Of a stretch of DNA of 64,000 bases, positions 7,344 through 16,382 are shown in pieces; position 1 is the first letter of the stretch, and the number at the start of each line of letters is the position of its first letter. The DNA comes from Brassicibacter mesophilus (GTDB lineage: Bacteria; Bacillota; Clostridia; Tissierellales; Proteiniboraceae), in contig NZ_JBNPXI010000015.1 of the NCBI RefSeq assembly GCF_050433385.1, positions 1-64,000 on the forward strand. The letters are read 5' to 3'. The notes beneath the pieces were generated by a model. The model did no database searches, was not told the DNA's origin, and worked only from the letters and a program-made list of their open reading frames with translations. Both the position numbers and the translations under genes were made by a program.

Positions 7344-8180
7344 ATGAATTTTAAGATTGTTGCTGATAGTTGCTGTGATTTAAGCGATGAATTAAAGAAA
7401 CGGATGAATGTTGATTTAGTTCCTTTGACCATACAGGCAGGAAATAAAGCATACAAGGACGATGAAAGCCTAGATATTAAAGAGTTATTAAAGGCTATGA
7501 AAAGTAGCGAAGACGCACCTAAGACAGCATGTCCTTCTCCTAATGACTTTATTAATGCATACAAGGGTGTTGAAAATATCTTTGCTGTTACTCTATCTTC
7601 AGCATTAAGTGGTACATATAATAGTGCCGTATTAGCAAAAAATATATTATTTGAGGAAGTAGGTAATAAATTTATACATGTGTTTGATTCTTTAAGTGCT
7701 TCTGTTGGAGAAACACTTGTTAGCATGAAGGTTTTTGAACTTGCCAAAAACGGTCATGATAATACTCAAGTTGTCACTAAAGTTAATGAATATATTAAAG
7801 ATATGAAAACCTTTTTCGTGCTAGAGTCACTTGATAATCTTATTAAAGCAGGCAGAATAAGTACATTAAAGGGTAAAATAGCTTCTTTATTATCCATAAA
7901 ACCTATTATGAAAGGTACCGAAAAAGGTGAAATTGGTTTAGTTGAGCGAGTAAGAGGATCAAAAAAGGCGTTTAGCCGATTGGTTGAAGTAATTGGTGAA
8001 CATGGAGAAATGCTTGAGGATAAGATACTAGGAATAGCTCATTGTAATTGTCTAGATAAGGCACTTAAATTCAAAGAAGAAGCGCTTAAAAGATATAATT
8101 TTAAAGATATAATAATTGTTGAAACAGCTGGAATTAGTACAGTTTACGCAAATGATGGAGGGCTGATTATAGCATTTTAG
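7344..8180 (+). CDS. DegV-family fatty-acid-binding protein
   Basis: This 278-aa DegV protein has the usual family length. DegV (FakB-type) proteins bind a fatty acid between two lobes and can hand it to a FakA kinase. The N-terminal lobe opens with KIVADSCCDLS, the family's ligand-contact motif; later elements are DESLDIKELLKAMK, TSSALSGTYNSA (shown here as LSSALSGTYNSAVLA) and VFDSLSASVGETL, then LESLDNLIKAGRIS. The start ATG 7344 is preceded by GAGAGGAG. It is cytosolic with no signal. It is followed after 42 bp by the malate-type sensor kinase, but the functions are not obviously linked. The FakA partner is not in the window. Confidence 0.9.
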   Translation: MNFKIVADSCCDLSDELKKRMNVDLVPLTIQAGNKAYKDDESLDIKELLKAMKSSEDAPKTACPSPNDFINAYKGVENIFAVTLSSALSGTYNSAVLAKNILFEEVGNKFIHVFDSLSASVGETLVSMKVFELAKNGHDNTQVVTKVNEYIKDMKTFFVLESLDNLIKAGRISTLKGKIASLLSIKPIMKGTEKGEIGLVERVRGSKKAFSRLVEVIGEHGEMLEDKILGIAHCNCLDKALKFKEEALKRYNFKDIIIVETAGISTVYANDGGLIIAF

Positions 8181-8222
8181 AATAAATGAATGATTCATAA
8201 AGACGTTAGATAAGGTGAAATT

Positions 8223-9809
8223 ATGAAGAGAGCGCGTTTAAAATTACAAAGCAAAATTATGCTGTTGTTTATTATTATACTGTTTTTGTCTGTTTTCACT
8301 ATAATGATATTCATATCGAAATGGTCTATTTATAATACAAGACAAAAGGCTGAAACAAATGTAATGAATATTGCTCATATAGTTGCAAATTCACCTAGTA
8401 TTGCTAATGCACTTAGCCAGGGAGATCCTGAAAAAATCATTCAACCATATGTAAAAACAGCACTAAATTCAATAAAAGATATAGATATTGTTGTAGTTGC
8501 AGATATGAACGGGATTCGCTATGCACATCCTAATGAAAATCGTATTGGAGAACGTTTTGTTGGTGGAGATGATAAAAGGGTCATAGATAAAGGTGAAACT
8601 TATATTTCTGAAGCGAAGGGGACCCTTGGAACATCAATAAGGGCTTTTGTTCCAATTCATGAAAATGGTACTCAAATTGGTTTTGTTATGGCGGGCTCTT
8701 TAGTAAAAGGAGTAATTGCAGAAGAAAAAAGGGCAGTAATGAAGGTTATGTATTATGCTTTGACGGGATTGCTACTAGGAATTATTGGAGCATTGATATT
8801 AGCACAAAACGTAAAGAGAAGTCTATTTGGTTTGGAGCCCTACCAGATTGCTCAGCTTTATACGGAAAAGGAAGGTATGCTTCAAGCAGTTCACGAGGGT
8901 ATAATAGCTATTGATACTGAGCAAAATGTTACTATGGTCAATGATTCTGCAATCAAAATTCTTAAAATTAAGTATAAAAACGTGATTGGACGAAAGGTAC
9001 TAGAGGTTTTTCCAACAAGTAGGCTTCCTGAGGTGATGGAAGCAGGGAAAAGTGAATTTAATAGAGAGCAAATTATTAATGATACAGTTATCCTTACTAA
9101 CAGGGTTCCAATCATACATGAAGGGAAAATTATAGGGGCTATGGCTACCTTTAGTGATAAAACTAAAGTTACAAGACTTGCTGAAGAGATCACTGGAGTT
9201 AATCAGATAGTAGATGCACTTAGAGCTAATACTCATGAATTTATGAATAAGCTTCATGTTATATTAGGCTTGATACAGATTGGTGAATTAGAGCAAGCTA
9301 AAAAATATATAATTAATGTCAGAGAACAGCAGCAGCTTATAACTAGTATAGTTATGAATAAAATAAAAGATTCAATGGTTGCAGGGTTGTTGCTTGGCAA
9401 GTTCAGTAGGGCAAAAGAATTAGGCATCAAGCTGGAGATCGATGAAGATACTTATCTTGAAAAATCACTTAAAATTGATAGTAATACTATAGTTACAATT
9501 GTAGGTAATTTCATCGAGAATGCCATGGAAGCGGTTGTTCAAGATGATAAAATAGAAAAAAAGGTCATTATCAGGATACAGGATTATGATGATAGACTCG
9601 AGATAGAAGTTAGTGATAGTGGTATTGGAATAGAGGAGGAAAATCTAAATAAAATATTTATTAGAGGGTTTAGTACAAAATCTAAAGAAGGTGGCATAGG
9701 CTTATCATTAATTAAGGATAAAATAGATAATTTAGGTGGAAAGATTAAGGTTTCCTCTGTAGTTGGGAAAGGAACAACGATTCTAGCAATTATTCCGAAG
9801 GAGGAATAA
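8223..9809 (+). CDS. malK: CitA/DcuS/MalK-type sensor histidine kinase
   Basis: A 528-aa membrane kinase of the citrate/malate sensor family. TM1 is about residues 12-32, an extracytoplasmic single-Cache domain about 35-170 (MNGIRYAHPNENRIGERFVGGD, then APVHE-like SIRAFVPIHENG), TM2 about 174-195, and a cytoplasmic PAS about 215-315. The dimerisation helix carries ANTHEFMNKLHVILGL with phospho-acceptor His338. The ATPase domain follows with GNFIENAMEAV (N box), DSGIGI (G1) and GIGLSLI (G2). It ends one base before the response regulator, so the two are translationally coupled. With malic enzyme and a 2HCT transporter immediately downstream, the ligand is most likely L-malate or a related C4/C6 hydroxy acid. 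The name is given by analogy with the Bacillus malate system. Confidence 0.85.
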   Translation: MKRARLKLQSKIMLLFIIILFLSVFTIMIFISKWSIYNTRQKAETNVMNIAHIVANSPSIANALSQGDPEKIIQPYVKTALNSIKDIDIVVVADMNGIRYAHPNENRIGERFVGGDDKRVIDKGETYISEAKGTLGTSIRAFVPIHENGTQIGFVMAGSLVKGVIAEEKRAVMKVMYYALTGLLLGIIGALILAQNVKRSLFGLEPYQIAQLYTEKEGMLQAVHEGIIAIDTEQNVTMVNDSAIKILKIKYKNVIGRKVLEVFPTSRLPEVMEAGKSEFNREQIINDTVILTNRVPIIHEGKIIGAMATFSDKTKVTRLAEEITGVNQIVDALRANTHEFMNKLHVILGLIQIGELEQAKKYIINVREQQQLITSIVMNKIKDSMVAGLLLGKFSRAKELGIKLEIDEDTYLEKSLKIDSNTIVTIVGNFIENAMEAVVQDDKIEKKVIIRIQDYDDRLEIEVSDSGIGIEEENLNKIFIRGFSTKSKEGGIGLSLIKDKIDNLGGKIKVSSVVGKGTTILAIIPKEE

Positions 9810-9810
9810 T

Positions 9811-10506
9811 ATGGTCAAAGTTTTGATTGTAGAAGATGATCCAATGGTAGCCCAAATAAATAAAAAATATATTGAGAGCATTGAGGGATTTGAGGTAATC
9901 AATGTTATACCAAATGGTGATGAAGCTTTGAAATTTTTAGAAAGAACTAAGGTTGACTTGGTAATATTAGACATATATATTTATAAGCTTGACGGTATAA
10001 CTGTTTTAAAAAAAATGAGACAAAAGCATATTATGAGTGATGTTATATTAGTAACTGCAGCGAAAGATGCTGACAAAATTGATGATGCATTAAAGCTAGG
10101 AGCTGTAGATTATTTAGTCAAACCATTTGAATATGAAAGACTTAAAAAATCACTGGAGGATTACCTGTTGAGAACTAGGGTTCTGAAATATGGGAGCTTA
10201 ATTGATCAGAAGGATATTGATCAGATCATGATGAGGTGCACTTTTAGCCTTGATGATAGACTTCCTAAAGGACTGAATAAAAACACTTTGGAGAGAATTA
10301 TCAGATATCTTGAAAATAGCGACGATAGATTGCTAACCAGTGATGAAATCTCTGATAAGTTAGGAGTCACTAAGGTTACAATCAGGAGGTATTTAGATTA
10401 TCTTGAGAGAATAGGAACTGTAAAGCTTATAATTGAGTACGGTGCGATAGGGAGACCATCCCATCGTTATCAATATTTAAGTTGTAGAAAAAACAATAAT
10501 GAATGA
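9811..10506 (+). CDS. malR: CitB/DcuR/MalR-type response regulator
   Basis: A 231-aa partner of the kinase just upstream. The receiver domain opens KVLIVEDDPMVAQINKKYIE, with acidic pocket E8-D10, phospho-acceptor Asp54 (VILDIYIYKLDG), a Thr (LVTAAKDAD) and Lys (YLVKPFEY). After a linker, a winged HTH of the DcuR type occurs near residues 175-215 (LTSDEISDKLGVTKVTIRRYLDYLE). The ATG at 9811 follows GAAGGAGGAA inside the kinase's last codons. It probably activates the malic enzyme-transporter genes 116 bp downstream. A terminator at 10538-10570 separates them, so they have their own promoter. Confidence 0.88.
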   Translation: MVKVLIVEDDPMVAQINKKYIESIEGFEVINVIPNGDEALKFLERTKVDLVILDIYIYKLDGITVLKKMRQKHIMSDVILVTAAKDADKIDDALKLGAVDYLVKPFEYERLKKSLEDYLLRTRVLKYGSLIDQKDIDQIMMRCTFSLDDRLPKGLNKNTLERIIRYLENSDDRLLTSDEISDKLGVTKVTIRRYLDYLERIGTVKLIIEYGAIGRPSHRYQYLSCRKNNNE

Positions 10507-10537
10507 TAAAAAAATAGCAAAATATTTTTTAATTATT

Positions 10538-10570
10538 AAATGTTTAGATTACTTTCTAAACATTTTTTTA
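10538..10570 (+). terminator. Terminator between malR and malic enzyme
   Basis: Perfect 11-bp arms AAATGTTTAGA / TCTAAACATTT with a 6-nt loop followed by a T-run. TATAAT near 10586 without a good -35 box follows at once, as expected for an activator-dependent promoter of the malic enzyme gene. Confidence 0.85.
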
Positions 10571-10622
10571 TTGTCTTTGTGCAAGTATAATTATGATAAA
10601 TAAACGCAGAAGGGAGATAAAT

Positions 10623-11795
10623 ATGAACTATTCAGAATTAAGCTTAAGATTGCATGAACAGAAAAAAGGAAAGATAGAAGTAGTATCAAAGGTTGAAGTA
10701 AAAACAAAGGATGATTTGAGCACAGCATATACTCCAGGTGTTGCTGAACCTTGTAGAGAAATACACAAAAACAAAGAAAACGTTTACAAATATACATCTA
10801 AAGGAAACTTAGTTGCTGTAGTTAGTGATGGAACAGCGGTATTAGGATTAGGGGATATTGGACCAGAGGCTGCTATGCCTGTAATGGAAGGAAAAGCAAT
10901 TCTCTTCAAAGAATTTGGTGACGTTGATGCTTTTCCGATATGCTTAGATACTAAGGATGTCAATGAAATTGTTGAAACAGTTAAAAGACTAGCACCTACA
11001 TTCGGTGGAATCAATCTTGAAGATATTTCTGCTCCAAGATGTATTGAAATAGAGAACCGTTTAAAGAAAGAGCTAGACATACCTGTGTTCCATGACGATC
11101 AGCACGGAACTGCTATAGTTGTATGTGCTGGACTTATAAACGCACTAAAGATAACTGATAAAAAAATGGGAAATATTCGTATTGTAGTTAATGGAGCAGG
11201 TGCAGCTGGCAGTGCAATTGTGAAAATGCTGTTTAACATGGGGGCAAAAGATATCCTAATATGTGATCGCGAAGGAATTTTATCAAAAGATATGCCTCAT
11301 AGTAATCAAGCAAAAGCAGAATTGGCTGAAATAACAAATAAAGAAATGAAAAAAGGAACATTAAGAGAAGCCATGGAACATTCAGATGTGTTTATAGGCG
11401 TTTCTGCTGGAAACGTTGTAGATGAGGATATGGTTCGGAGTATGAACAAGGACGCTATTATATTTGCTATGGCTAATCCAACTCCAGAAATTATGCCTGA
11501 CTTAGCTTTAAACGCTGGAGCAAGAGTTGTTGGCACAGGTAGATCTGATTTCTCAAATCAAATTAATAATGTTTTAGCTTTTCCTGGAATATTTAGAGGA
11601 GCACTTGATGTAAGAGCAAGGGATATAAATGAAGAAATGAAGGTTGCTGCAGCTTACGCTATTGCAAATATTGTTGATGAGTCAGAGCTTAGTGAAGAAT
11701 ATATTATTCCTAATGCATTCGACGAAAGAGTATCAGTTGAGGTTGCGAATGCAGTCGCAAAAGCAGCAAAGGACTCAGGAGTTGCAAGAATATAG
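10623..11795 (+). CDS. NAD(P)-dependent malic enzyme
   Basis: A 390-aa short-type bacterial malic enzyme that oxidatively decarboxylates L-malate to pyruvate and CO2. The N-terminal catalytic domain holds YTPGVAEPC, SDGTAVLGLGDIGP, EGKAILFKEFG and the metal-site segment NLEDISAPRCIEIENRL with FHDDQHGTAIV. The NAD-binding Rossmann domain follows at about residue 185 (VVNGAGAAGSAI), ending with FAMANPTPEI and NQINNVLAFPGIFRGALD. Start ATG 10623 follows AGAAGGGAG. It is 24 bp upstream of the transporter, and both presumably respond to the malate two-component system. Cofactor preference (NAD versus NADP) cannot be decided by eye. Confidence 0.95.
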   Translation: MNYSELSLRLHEQKKGKIEVVSKVEVKTKDDLSTAYTPGVAEPCREIHKNKENVYKYTSKGNLVAVVSDGTAVLGLGDIGPEAAMPVMEGKAILFKEFGDVDAFPICLDTKDVNEIVETVKRLAPTFGGINLEDISAPRCIEIENRLKKELDIPVFHDDQHGTAIVVCAGLINALKITDKKMGNIRIVVNGAGAAGSAIVKMLFNMGAKDILICDREGILSKDMPHSNQAKAELAEITNKEMKKGTLREAMEHSDVFIGVSAGNVVDEDMVRSMNKDAIIFAMANPTPEIMPDLALNAGARVVGTGRSDFSNQINNVLAFPGIFRGALDVRARDINEEMKVAAAYAIANIVDESELSEEYIIPNAFDERVSVEVANAVAKAAKDSGVARI

Positions 11796-11819
11796 AGTAA
11801 AAAAATGAGGAGGTAACTT

Positions 11820-13112
11820 ATGAATGATCAAACTTTAAAATCAAGCAATAAGTATCAAATCATGGGAATTTCTATTGGTATGTTTGCATTGATAGCTATA
11901 GTGGTATTTGCAGCAACGTTTCTAGGAGTATTGCCGAAAGGAATGATAGGTGCTTTTCCTTTAATGATAGTTTTAGGTGCAGTTCTTAATGAGATAGGAA
12001 ACAAGCTTCCGATAGTTAAGGATTATTTAGGTGGTGGACCTATTATTGTAATTTTTGGATCAGCTGCGCTTATTGCATATGGAGTTCTTCCAGAGTCTTC
12101 AGCAGAAATTATGAAGAGCTTCATGAAAGGTGAGGGCTTCCTAGATTTCTATATAGCAGCATTGATAACTGGTAGTATACTTGGCATGGACAGAAATCTT
12201 TTAATTAAAGCTGCTGTAAGATATTTACCTGTAATAATAGGAGGAGTTACAGTTTCATTTGGTCTGACTGCATTAGTTGGACTAGCTATGGGCTATGGAG
12301 CAAAGGAAGCAGTGCTTTATATAGCCTTACCAATTATGGGAGGAGGAATGGGTGCAGGAGCTGTGCCATTGTCACAAATGTTCGGTTCAGCTTTAAATGT
12401 TGATCCTGCTAGTGTTCTATCAAAAATGGTTCCAGCACTTGCACTAGGTAATGCTATTTCGATTGTATTTGCTGGATTATTAGATAGATACGGTAAAAAT
12501 AAGTCCAATTTATCAGGTAATGGAAAATTAATGAAAAGTCAAATGAATGAACCAGATGGAAAAGAAAAGAATGTGTCTATTGATTATAAAATAATGGGAA
12601 TGGGCTTGCTAATTTCTACAACGTTTTTCGTATTTGGTAGTTTATTAGGGAATTATATACCTCTTCATTCTTATGCACTTATGATAATATCTGTAGCTGT
12701 GGTTAAAGCATTAGGACTTCTTCCTAAAAAGTATGAAGTTGGTGCTTTCCAATGGTTTAGATTTGTAATGACTAACTTAACTCCAGCATTGCTTGTAGGA
12801 ATAGGTGTAGCTTATACTGACCTTAAGCAAGTAATTGCATCTTTATCTATCACTTATTTGATATTGGTTGGGGTTACGGTTATAGGAGCTATAATAGGTT
12901 CTGGTTTTGTAGGAAAGCTTCTAGGGTTCTATCCTATTGAGGCAGCAATAACAGGTGGACTATGTATGGCAAACATGGGAGGAACAGGAGATGTTGCAGT
13001 ACTATCATCAGCAAATAGAATGAATCTCATGCCATTTGCTCAGATTTCATCTCGTATTGGTGGAGCATTCATGTTAATACTTGCAACTGCATTATTACAG
13101 ATTTTTTCCTAA
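11820..13112 (+). CDS. 2-hydroxycarboxylate transporter (malate/citrate symporter, 2HCT family)
   Basis: A 430-aa integral membrane protein of the CitS/MaeN/MleP family, importing malate or citrate with Na+ or H+. About eleven hydrophobic segments are visible. The two re-entrant GGxG loops that mark the family are present as PIMGGGMGAGAVPLS and ANMGGTGDVAVLSSANRM; the Arg in the latter region binds the substrate carboxylate in CitS-type proteins. ATG 11820 follows GAGGAGG. Its position after malic enzyme and the MalKR-like genes makes malate the likely substrate. It ends 15 bp before a strong terminator. Confidence 0.92.
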   Translation: MNDQTLKSSNKYQIMGISIGMFALIAIVVFAATFLGVLPKGMIGAFPLMIVLGAVLNEIGNKLPIVKDYLGGGPIIVIFGSAALIAYGVLPESSAEIMKSFMKGEGFLDFYIAALITGSILGMDRNLLIKAAVRYLPVIIGGVTVSFGLTALVGLAMGYGAKEAVLYIALPIMGGGMGAGAVPLSQMFGSALNVDPASVLSKMVPALALGNAISIVFAGLLDRYGKNKSNLSGNGKLMKSQMNEPDGKEKNVSIDYKIMGMGLLISTTFFVFGSLLGNYIPLHSYALMIISVAVVKALGLLPKKYEVGAFQWFRFVMTNLTPALLVGIGVAYTDLKQVIASLSITYLILVGVTVIGAIIGSGFVGKLLGFYPIEAAITGGLCMANMGGTGDVAVLSSANRMNLMPFAQISSRIGGAFMLILATALLQIFS

Positions 13113-13126
13113 CGATAGATTATATA

Positions 13127-13158
13127 ATAAAAGCTACTGCCATGGCAGTAGCTTTTAT
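13127..13158. terminator. Bidirectional terminator between the malate genes and the helicase
   Basis: A perfect palindrome with 15-16 bp arms centred on CCATGG. Arm ends are AAAA/TTTT, so it has a U-tail in both directions. It overlaps the last codons of the convergent helicase gene. Confidence 0.85.
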
Positions 13159-15254
13159 ATGACTTGAAGGAGGTTTTTTTCATAGCATAGATTTAAAGAT
13201 AGTTGCTTTATTCCAGCATTATCAAAAGCAATTAAAATAGAGTTGTCTTCGATAGCTCTGATTTTACCTTTTCCAAACTTTTTATGTATTACCTCTGCCC
13301 CGGCTTTATATTTTTGTTTTGCAGCAGCTTCATTAGTAGGGGCAATAATTCTTTCAAGTTCGCTAACAAATCTAGAGTTAAAAACTTTCTCACCATTTTT
13401 ATTGTTTAGCGTTATTATATCAAGCACCTCTTTAGCCCTAGTCATGCCCACATAGAAAAGTCTTCTCTCTTCTTCCATAGCTTTCTTGTTACCACACTCA
13501 AATAGTTCTATACTACCTGTAGAAGGAAATTCTCCATCTACAAGATCTACCATATACACATTATTAAACTCTAATCCTTTTGCAGAGTGTATAGTAGATA
13601 AGACAACTGCATTTTTATTCTTGTTAAACTTGGCTTTCTCAATTTCATTTTGAATGCCGTCAAGTTTGGCTATAAATCCTATTATAGAGTTAGTGTTTCT
13701 AGCCATAATTTTAAGACATGATAATATAGACTTAATATTTTCGTAAGAGTATCCAAAGTTTTTAGAATTATCTTGTAAGTATTTTGTATATTCTAACTCA
13801 TACTCAATAAATGTTATTGCCTCATAAGGTTTCTTTTTTGCAAGAACTTTAAAGTCATGCTTAAGTCGCTTAATATTTTCAATCTGAAAACTACGAAAGT
13901 CAGGAAAACTAATTAGCCTATCAAAAACTGATTTCGAATCGCTTTCTGTCATTATGTACTTTATTGAAGCTTTTGAAATATATCCTTTCATCTTAAAATA
14001 TATCTTTTCAAATGATGATATATTACAGTTATCCAAAGCAAGATTAAAGAAACATAGTATATCCTGAACTACCCAATGTTTAAAGAAATGAAGTTTTGTA
14101 TCTCTCATGTAAAACGGAATGTTGTTTTTAGTCAGGTTTTCAATCAGACCTATAGATGATATGTTGTTTCTATACAGTATGGCAGTGTCTGAAAAAACTG
14201 TTTTTTGCTTGAGTTCTTTTATTATATAGTCGTACTGACTATCTTCATCTTTTACTTTAACAATAGTAACGGGTCTTTTATTTGGACTATTTGTAAAAAG
14301 CTGCTTTTTGTATCTGGATATATTTTGCATAATGAATTGATTACTGACAGTTACTATGTTATTAGTTGATCGAAAGTTTTCTTCCATAAAAAATATTTTA
14401 GCGTTTTTATATGTATCCTTAAAGTTTAGTAATGATTCGGGCGAAGCTCCTCTAAATCCATAGATGCTTTGGTCATCATCAGCTACAACAAAAAGATTAT
14501 TGTTAGGATGTGCGAGAAGCCTTATGATTTCGTTTTGAATATTAGAGGTATCCTGTCCCTCATCAACTTGAATATATTTATATCTATTACGATATTTGTT
14601 AAGTATCATGGGATTATTTCTTAATATTTCTAGAGATAGAGTGAGCATATCGTCGAAATCTATGTAATTATTATTTCTTTTATATGCTTCATACATAGTG
14701 AATATATCATCAAATCTTTTGACTTGGAAGCTATCGTATGACTCGGAGTCGTTAACATCTAGCATCATGTTTTTTACATAACCGATAGTATTTATCAGTT
14801 CCTCAAGTTTATCATCATTTATGTATGATTTATTAACTTTATAGTATATTTCCTTTAACACCTGAATTTTATTTACAGCTGAATTATCACCTTCAATTAA
14901 TGTATATCTAGTTCTAGTATTTGCAGCATAATCTCTTAATAAAAAGTATGCAAAGCTGTGTATTGTAGAAAAAGAAGCATTTTGCTCTGACATTCCAGCA
15001 AAAATTGAGTTAAATCTTTCCTTCATATCTTTAGCCGATGCTTTACTAAATGTTATTGAAAGTATATTTTCAGGGTTTACCCTGGAATTCATTATAAGAT
15101 TTGCTGTTCTAGAGATTAGAACAGTTGTTTTACCTGCGCCAGGGACAGCTAATATGACTGCTGGACCATCTTTATGCAATACAGCTGATTGCTGCTGTTC
15201 GTTTAGGTTTATATTATATTTCTTCTTTAGTATGTCAAAAAAATTGTTACTCAA
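13155..15254 (-). CDS. UvrD/PcrA-like superfamily 1 DNA helicase
   Basis: A 699-aa 3'-5' helicase. Walker A AVPGAGKTT is at residues 36-44, then motif Ia ITFSKASAKDMKERF, Walker B YIQVDEGQDTS (DEGQD in place of the usual DEFQD), motif III VVADDDQSIYGFRGA, motif IV-like NFRS, and motifs V-VI STIHSAKGLEF and ERRLFYVGMTRAK. The C-terminal 40 residues (VIHKKFGKGKIRAIED) resemble the Tudor-like tail by which PcrA binds RNA polymerase. Start is TTG 15254, 8 nt after GGAGG. The protein is slightly shorter than PcrA, so it may be an extra paralogue and not the housekeeping PcrA. It stands alone, convergent with the malate genes. Confidence 0.88.
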   Translation of the reverse strand: MSNNFFDILKKKYNINLNEQQQSAVLHKDGPAVILAVPGAGKTTVLISRTANLIMNSRVNPENILSITFSKASAKDMKERFNSIFAGMSEQNASFSTIHSFAYFLLRDYAANTRTRYTLIEGDNSAVNKIQVLKEIYYKVNKSYINDDKLEELINTIGYVKNMMLDVNDSESYDSFQVKRFDDIFTMYEAYKRNNNYIDFDDMLTLSLEILRNNPMILNKYRNRYKYIQVDEGQDTSNIQNEIIRLLAHPNNNLFVVADDDQSIYGFRGASPESLLNFKDTYKNAKIFFMEENFRSTNNIVTVSNQFIMQNISRYKKQLFTNSPNKRPVTIVKVKDEDSQYDYIIKELKQKTVFSDTAILYRNNISSIGLIENLTKNNIPFYMRDTKLHFFKHWVVQDILCFFNLALDNCNISSFEKIYFKMKGYISKASIKYIMTESDSKSVFDRLISFPDFRSFQIENIKRLKHDFKVLAKKKPYEAITFIEYELEYTKYLQDNSKNFGYSYENIKSILSCLKIMARNTNSIIGFIAKLDGIQNEIEKAKFNKNKNAVVLSTIHSAKGLEFNNVYMVDLVDGEFPSTGSIELFECGNKKAMEEERRLFYVGMTRAKEVLDIITLNNKNGEKVFNSRFVSELERIIAPTNEAAAKQKYKAGAEVIHKKFGKGKIRAIEDNSILIAFDNAGIKQLSLNLCYEKNLLQVI

Positions 15255-15378
15255 AATGGAACCTCCTAACTAATACATGCTTAAAGCTATTTTATCATAT
15301 TTGGTAGACAAGTTGTAATATTACGAAATATTAATAAATTTGCGAAAAAAACGTAATAAAAAAAGGGAATATTCATTA

Positions 15379-15407
15379 TTTTCAAGAAATAAAGAGTGAT
15401 ATATAAT
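15379..15407 (+). promoter_or_regulatory. Probable sigma-A promoter of the peptide transporter operon
   Basis: TTTTCA (15379-15384), 17-bp spacer, TATAAT (15402-15407), about 55 bp before the first permease start. The -10 box is perfect; the -35 box matches four of six positions. Confidence 0.5.
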
Positions 15408-15462
15408 TCAGAACAATCTGAAAAAAACCAGCAGTATATTGAAAGGAGTGTATAAGCTGTAT

Positions 15463-16368
15463 ATGAATAAAAGATTAATCAATAAAGTTATTTTAGCAAT
15501 TATATTTGTATTTTTATTAGTTACTTTTATTATTTTTCTTATAAAGCTGCCAAATGATTTAATAGTTCGATTTGATAAAGAGAATATGAGTATTAACTCA
15601 AATGTTTCACTTATTTACATGAAAGATCAGATAGTAGAGTATTATAAATCACTTCTCAGTGGTAGTTTAGGATATGGAGAAGGTGGGATTCCTGTCTCAA
15701 AGTACATTAGCGAAGGCTTTTTTAGATCGCTTATATTGTTATTAGGTGCAATTGTTATTTCTATAACTTTTGGAATCATAAAAGGTATATTTGACAGTAG
15801 AAAAGATAACCAATCTAGCTCAACATTCAGATTAGTAACAACTATTATAGGTCTATCTATGCCTGATGTTTTTGTGATCATATTAATTCAGGCTTTTGTA
15901 GTATGGTTATATAAACACGGTATAAAATTCTTCCCTGTAGCAGGATATGAAACTGCCAGACATGCAATTTTGCCTATGATTTCTTTATCTATTATTCCTA
16001 CAATGTATATTGCTAGAATCACTTCTTTTTCAATAGATAGTATTTATAATAGCGAATATATAAGGACTGTTGTTGGGAAAGGTGCATCTAGAGCTAGAGT
16101 GATATGGATCCACGTATTGAGGAATGCAATAGTAGAAATAATGGGTTCTTTTTCATCTGTTGCTTCAATGTTGATATCTAGCTTAGTTATAGTTGAATAT
16201 TTCTTTTATTATCCCGGATTGACATTGACTATGTACAATAGCTATTTAGCAGGTGAGACAGATGTAGTAATCGGTGTAGCTCTAGTAATTGGAATTATTT
16301 ACTTAATTCTTGATTTACTCTTTAAAGGACTGAGATATTCATTAAATCCTAAAGCAGAAAGAAGATAG
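15463..16368 (+). CDS. Oligopeptide-type ABC transporter permease, OppB/DppB family
   Basis: First gene of a four-gene peptide importer operon. It has about 301 aa, an N-terminal membrane segment (residues about 7-29), an extracytoplasmic stretch to about 85 that includes the family motif GSLGYGEGGIPVS, and then five more membrane helices. The cytoplasmic coupling loop is RTVVGKGASRARVIWIHVLRNA, the nickel/peptide-permease EAA loop. It ends with the usual VEYFFYYPGLTLTMYNSY and DLLFKGLRYSLNPKAERR. AAAGGAG lies at 15442-15447, so ATG 15463 is rather far (about 14 nt) and CTG 15457 is a possible start; TTG 15439 is upstream of the ribosome binding site and rejected. The operon contains no binding-protein gene. 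Confidence 0.88.
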   Translation: MNKRLINKVILAIIFVFLLVTFIIFLIKLPNDLIVRFDKENMSINSNVSLIYMKDQIVEYYKSLLSGSLGYGEGGIPVSKYISEGFFRSLILLLGAIVISITFGIIKGIFDSRKDNQSSSTFRLVTTIIGLSMPDVFVIILIQAFVVWLYKHGIKFFPVAGYETARHAILPMISLSIIPTMYIARITSFSIDSIYNSEYIRTVVGKGASRARVIWIHVLRNAIVEIMGSFSSVASMLISSLVIVEYFFYYPGLTLTMYNSYLAGETDVVIGVALVIGIIYLILDLLFKGLRYSLNPKAERR

Positions 16369-16382
16369 CAGGAGGTATTGGA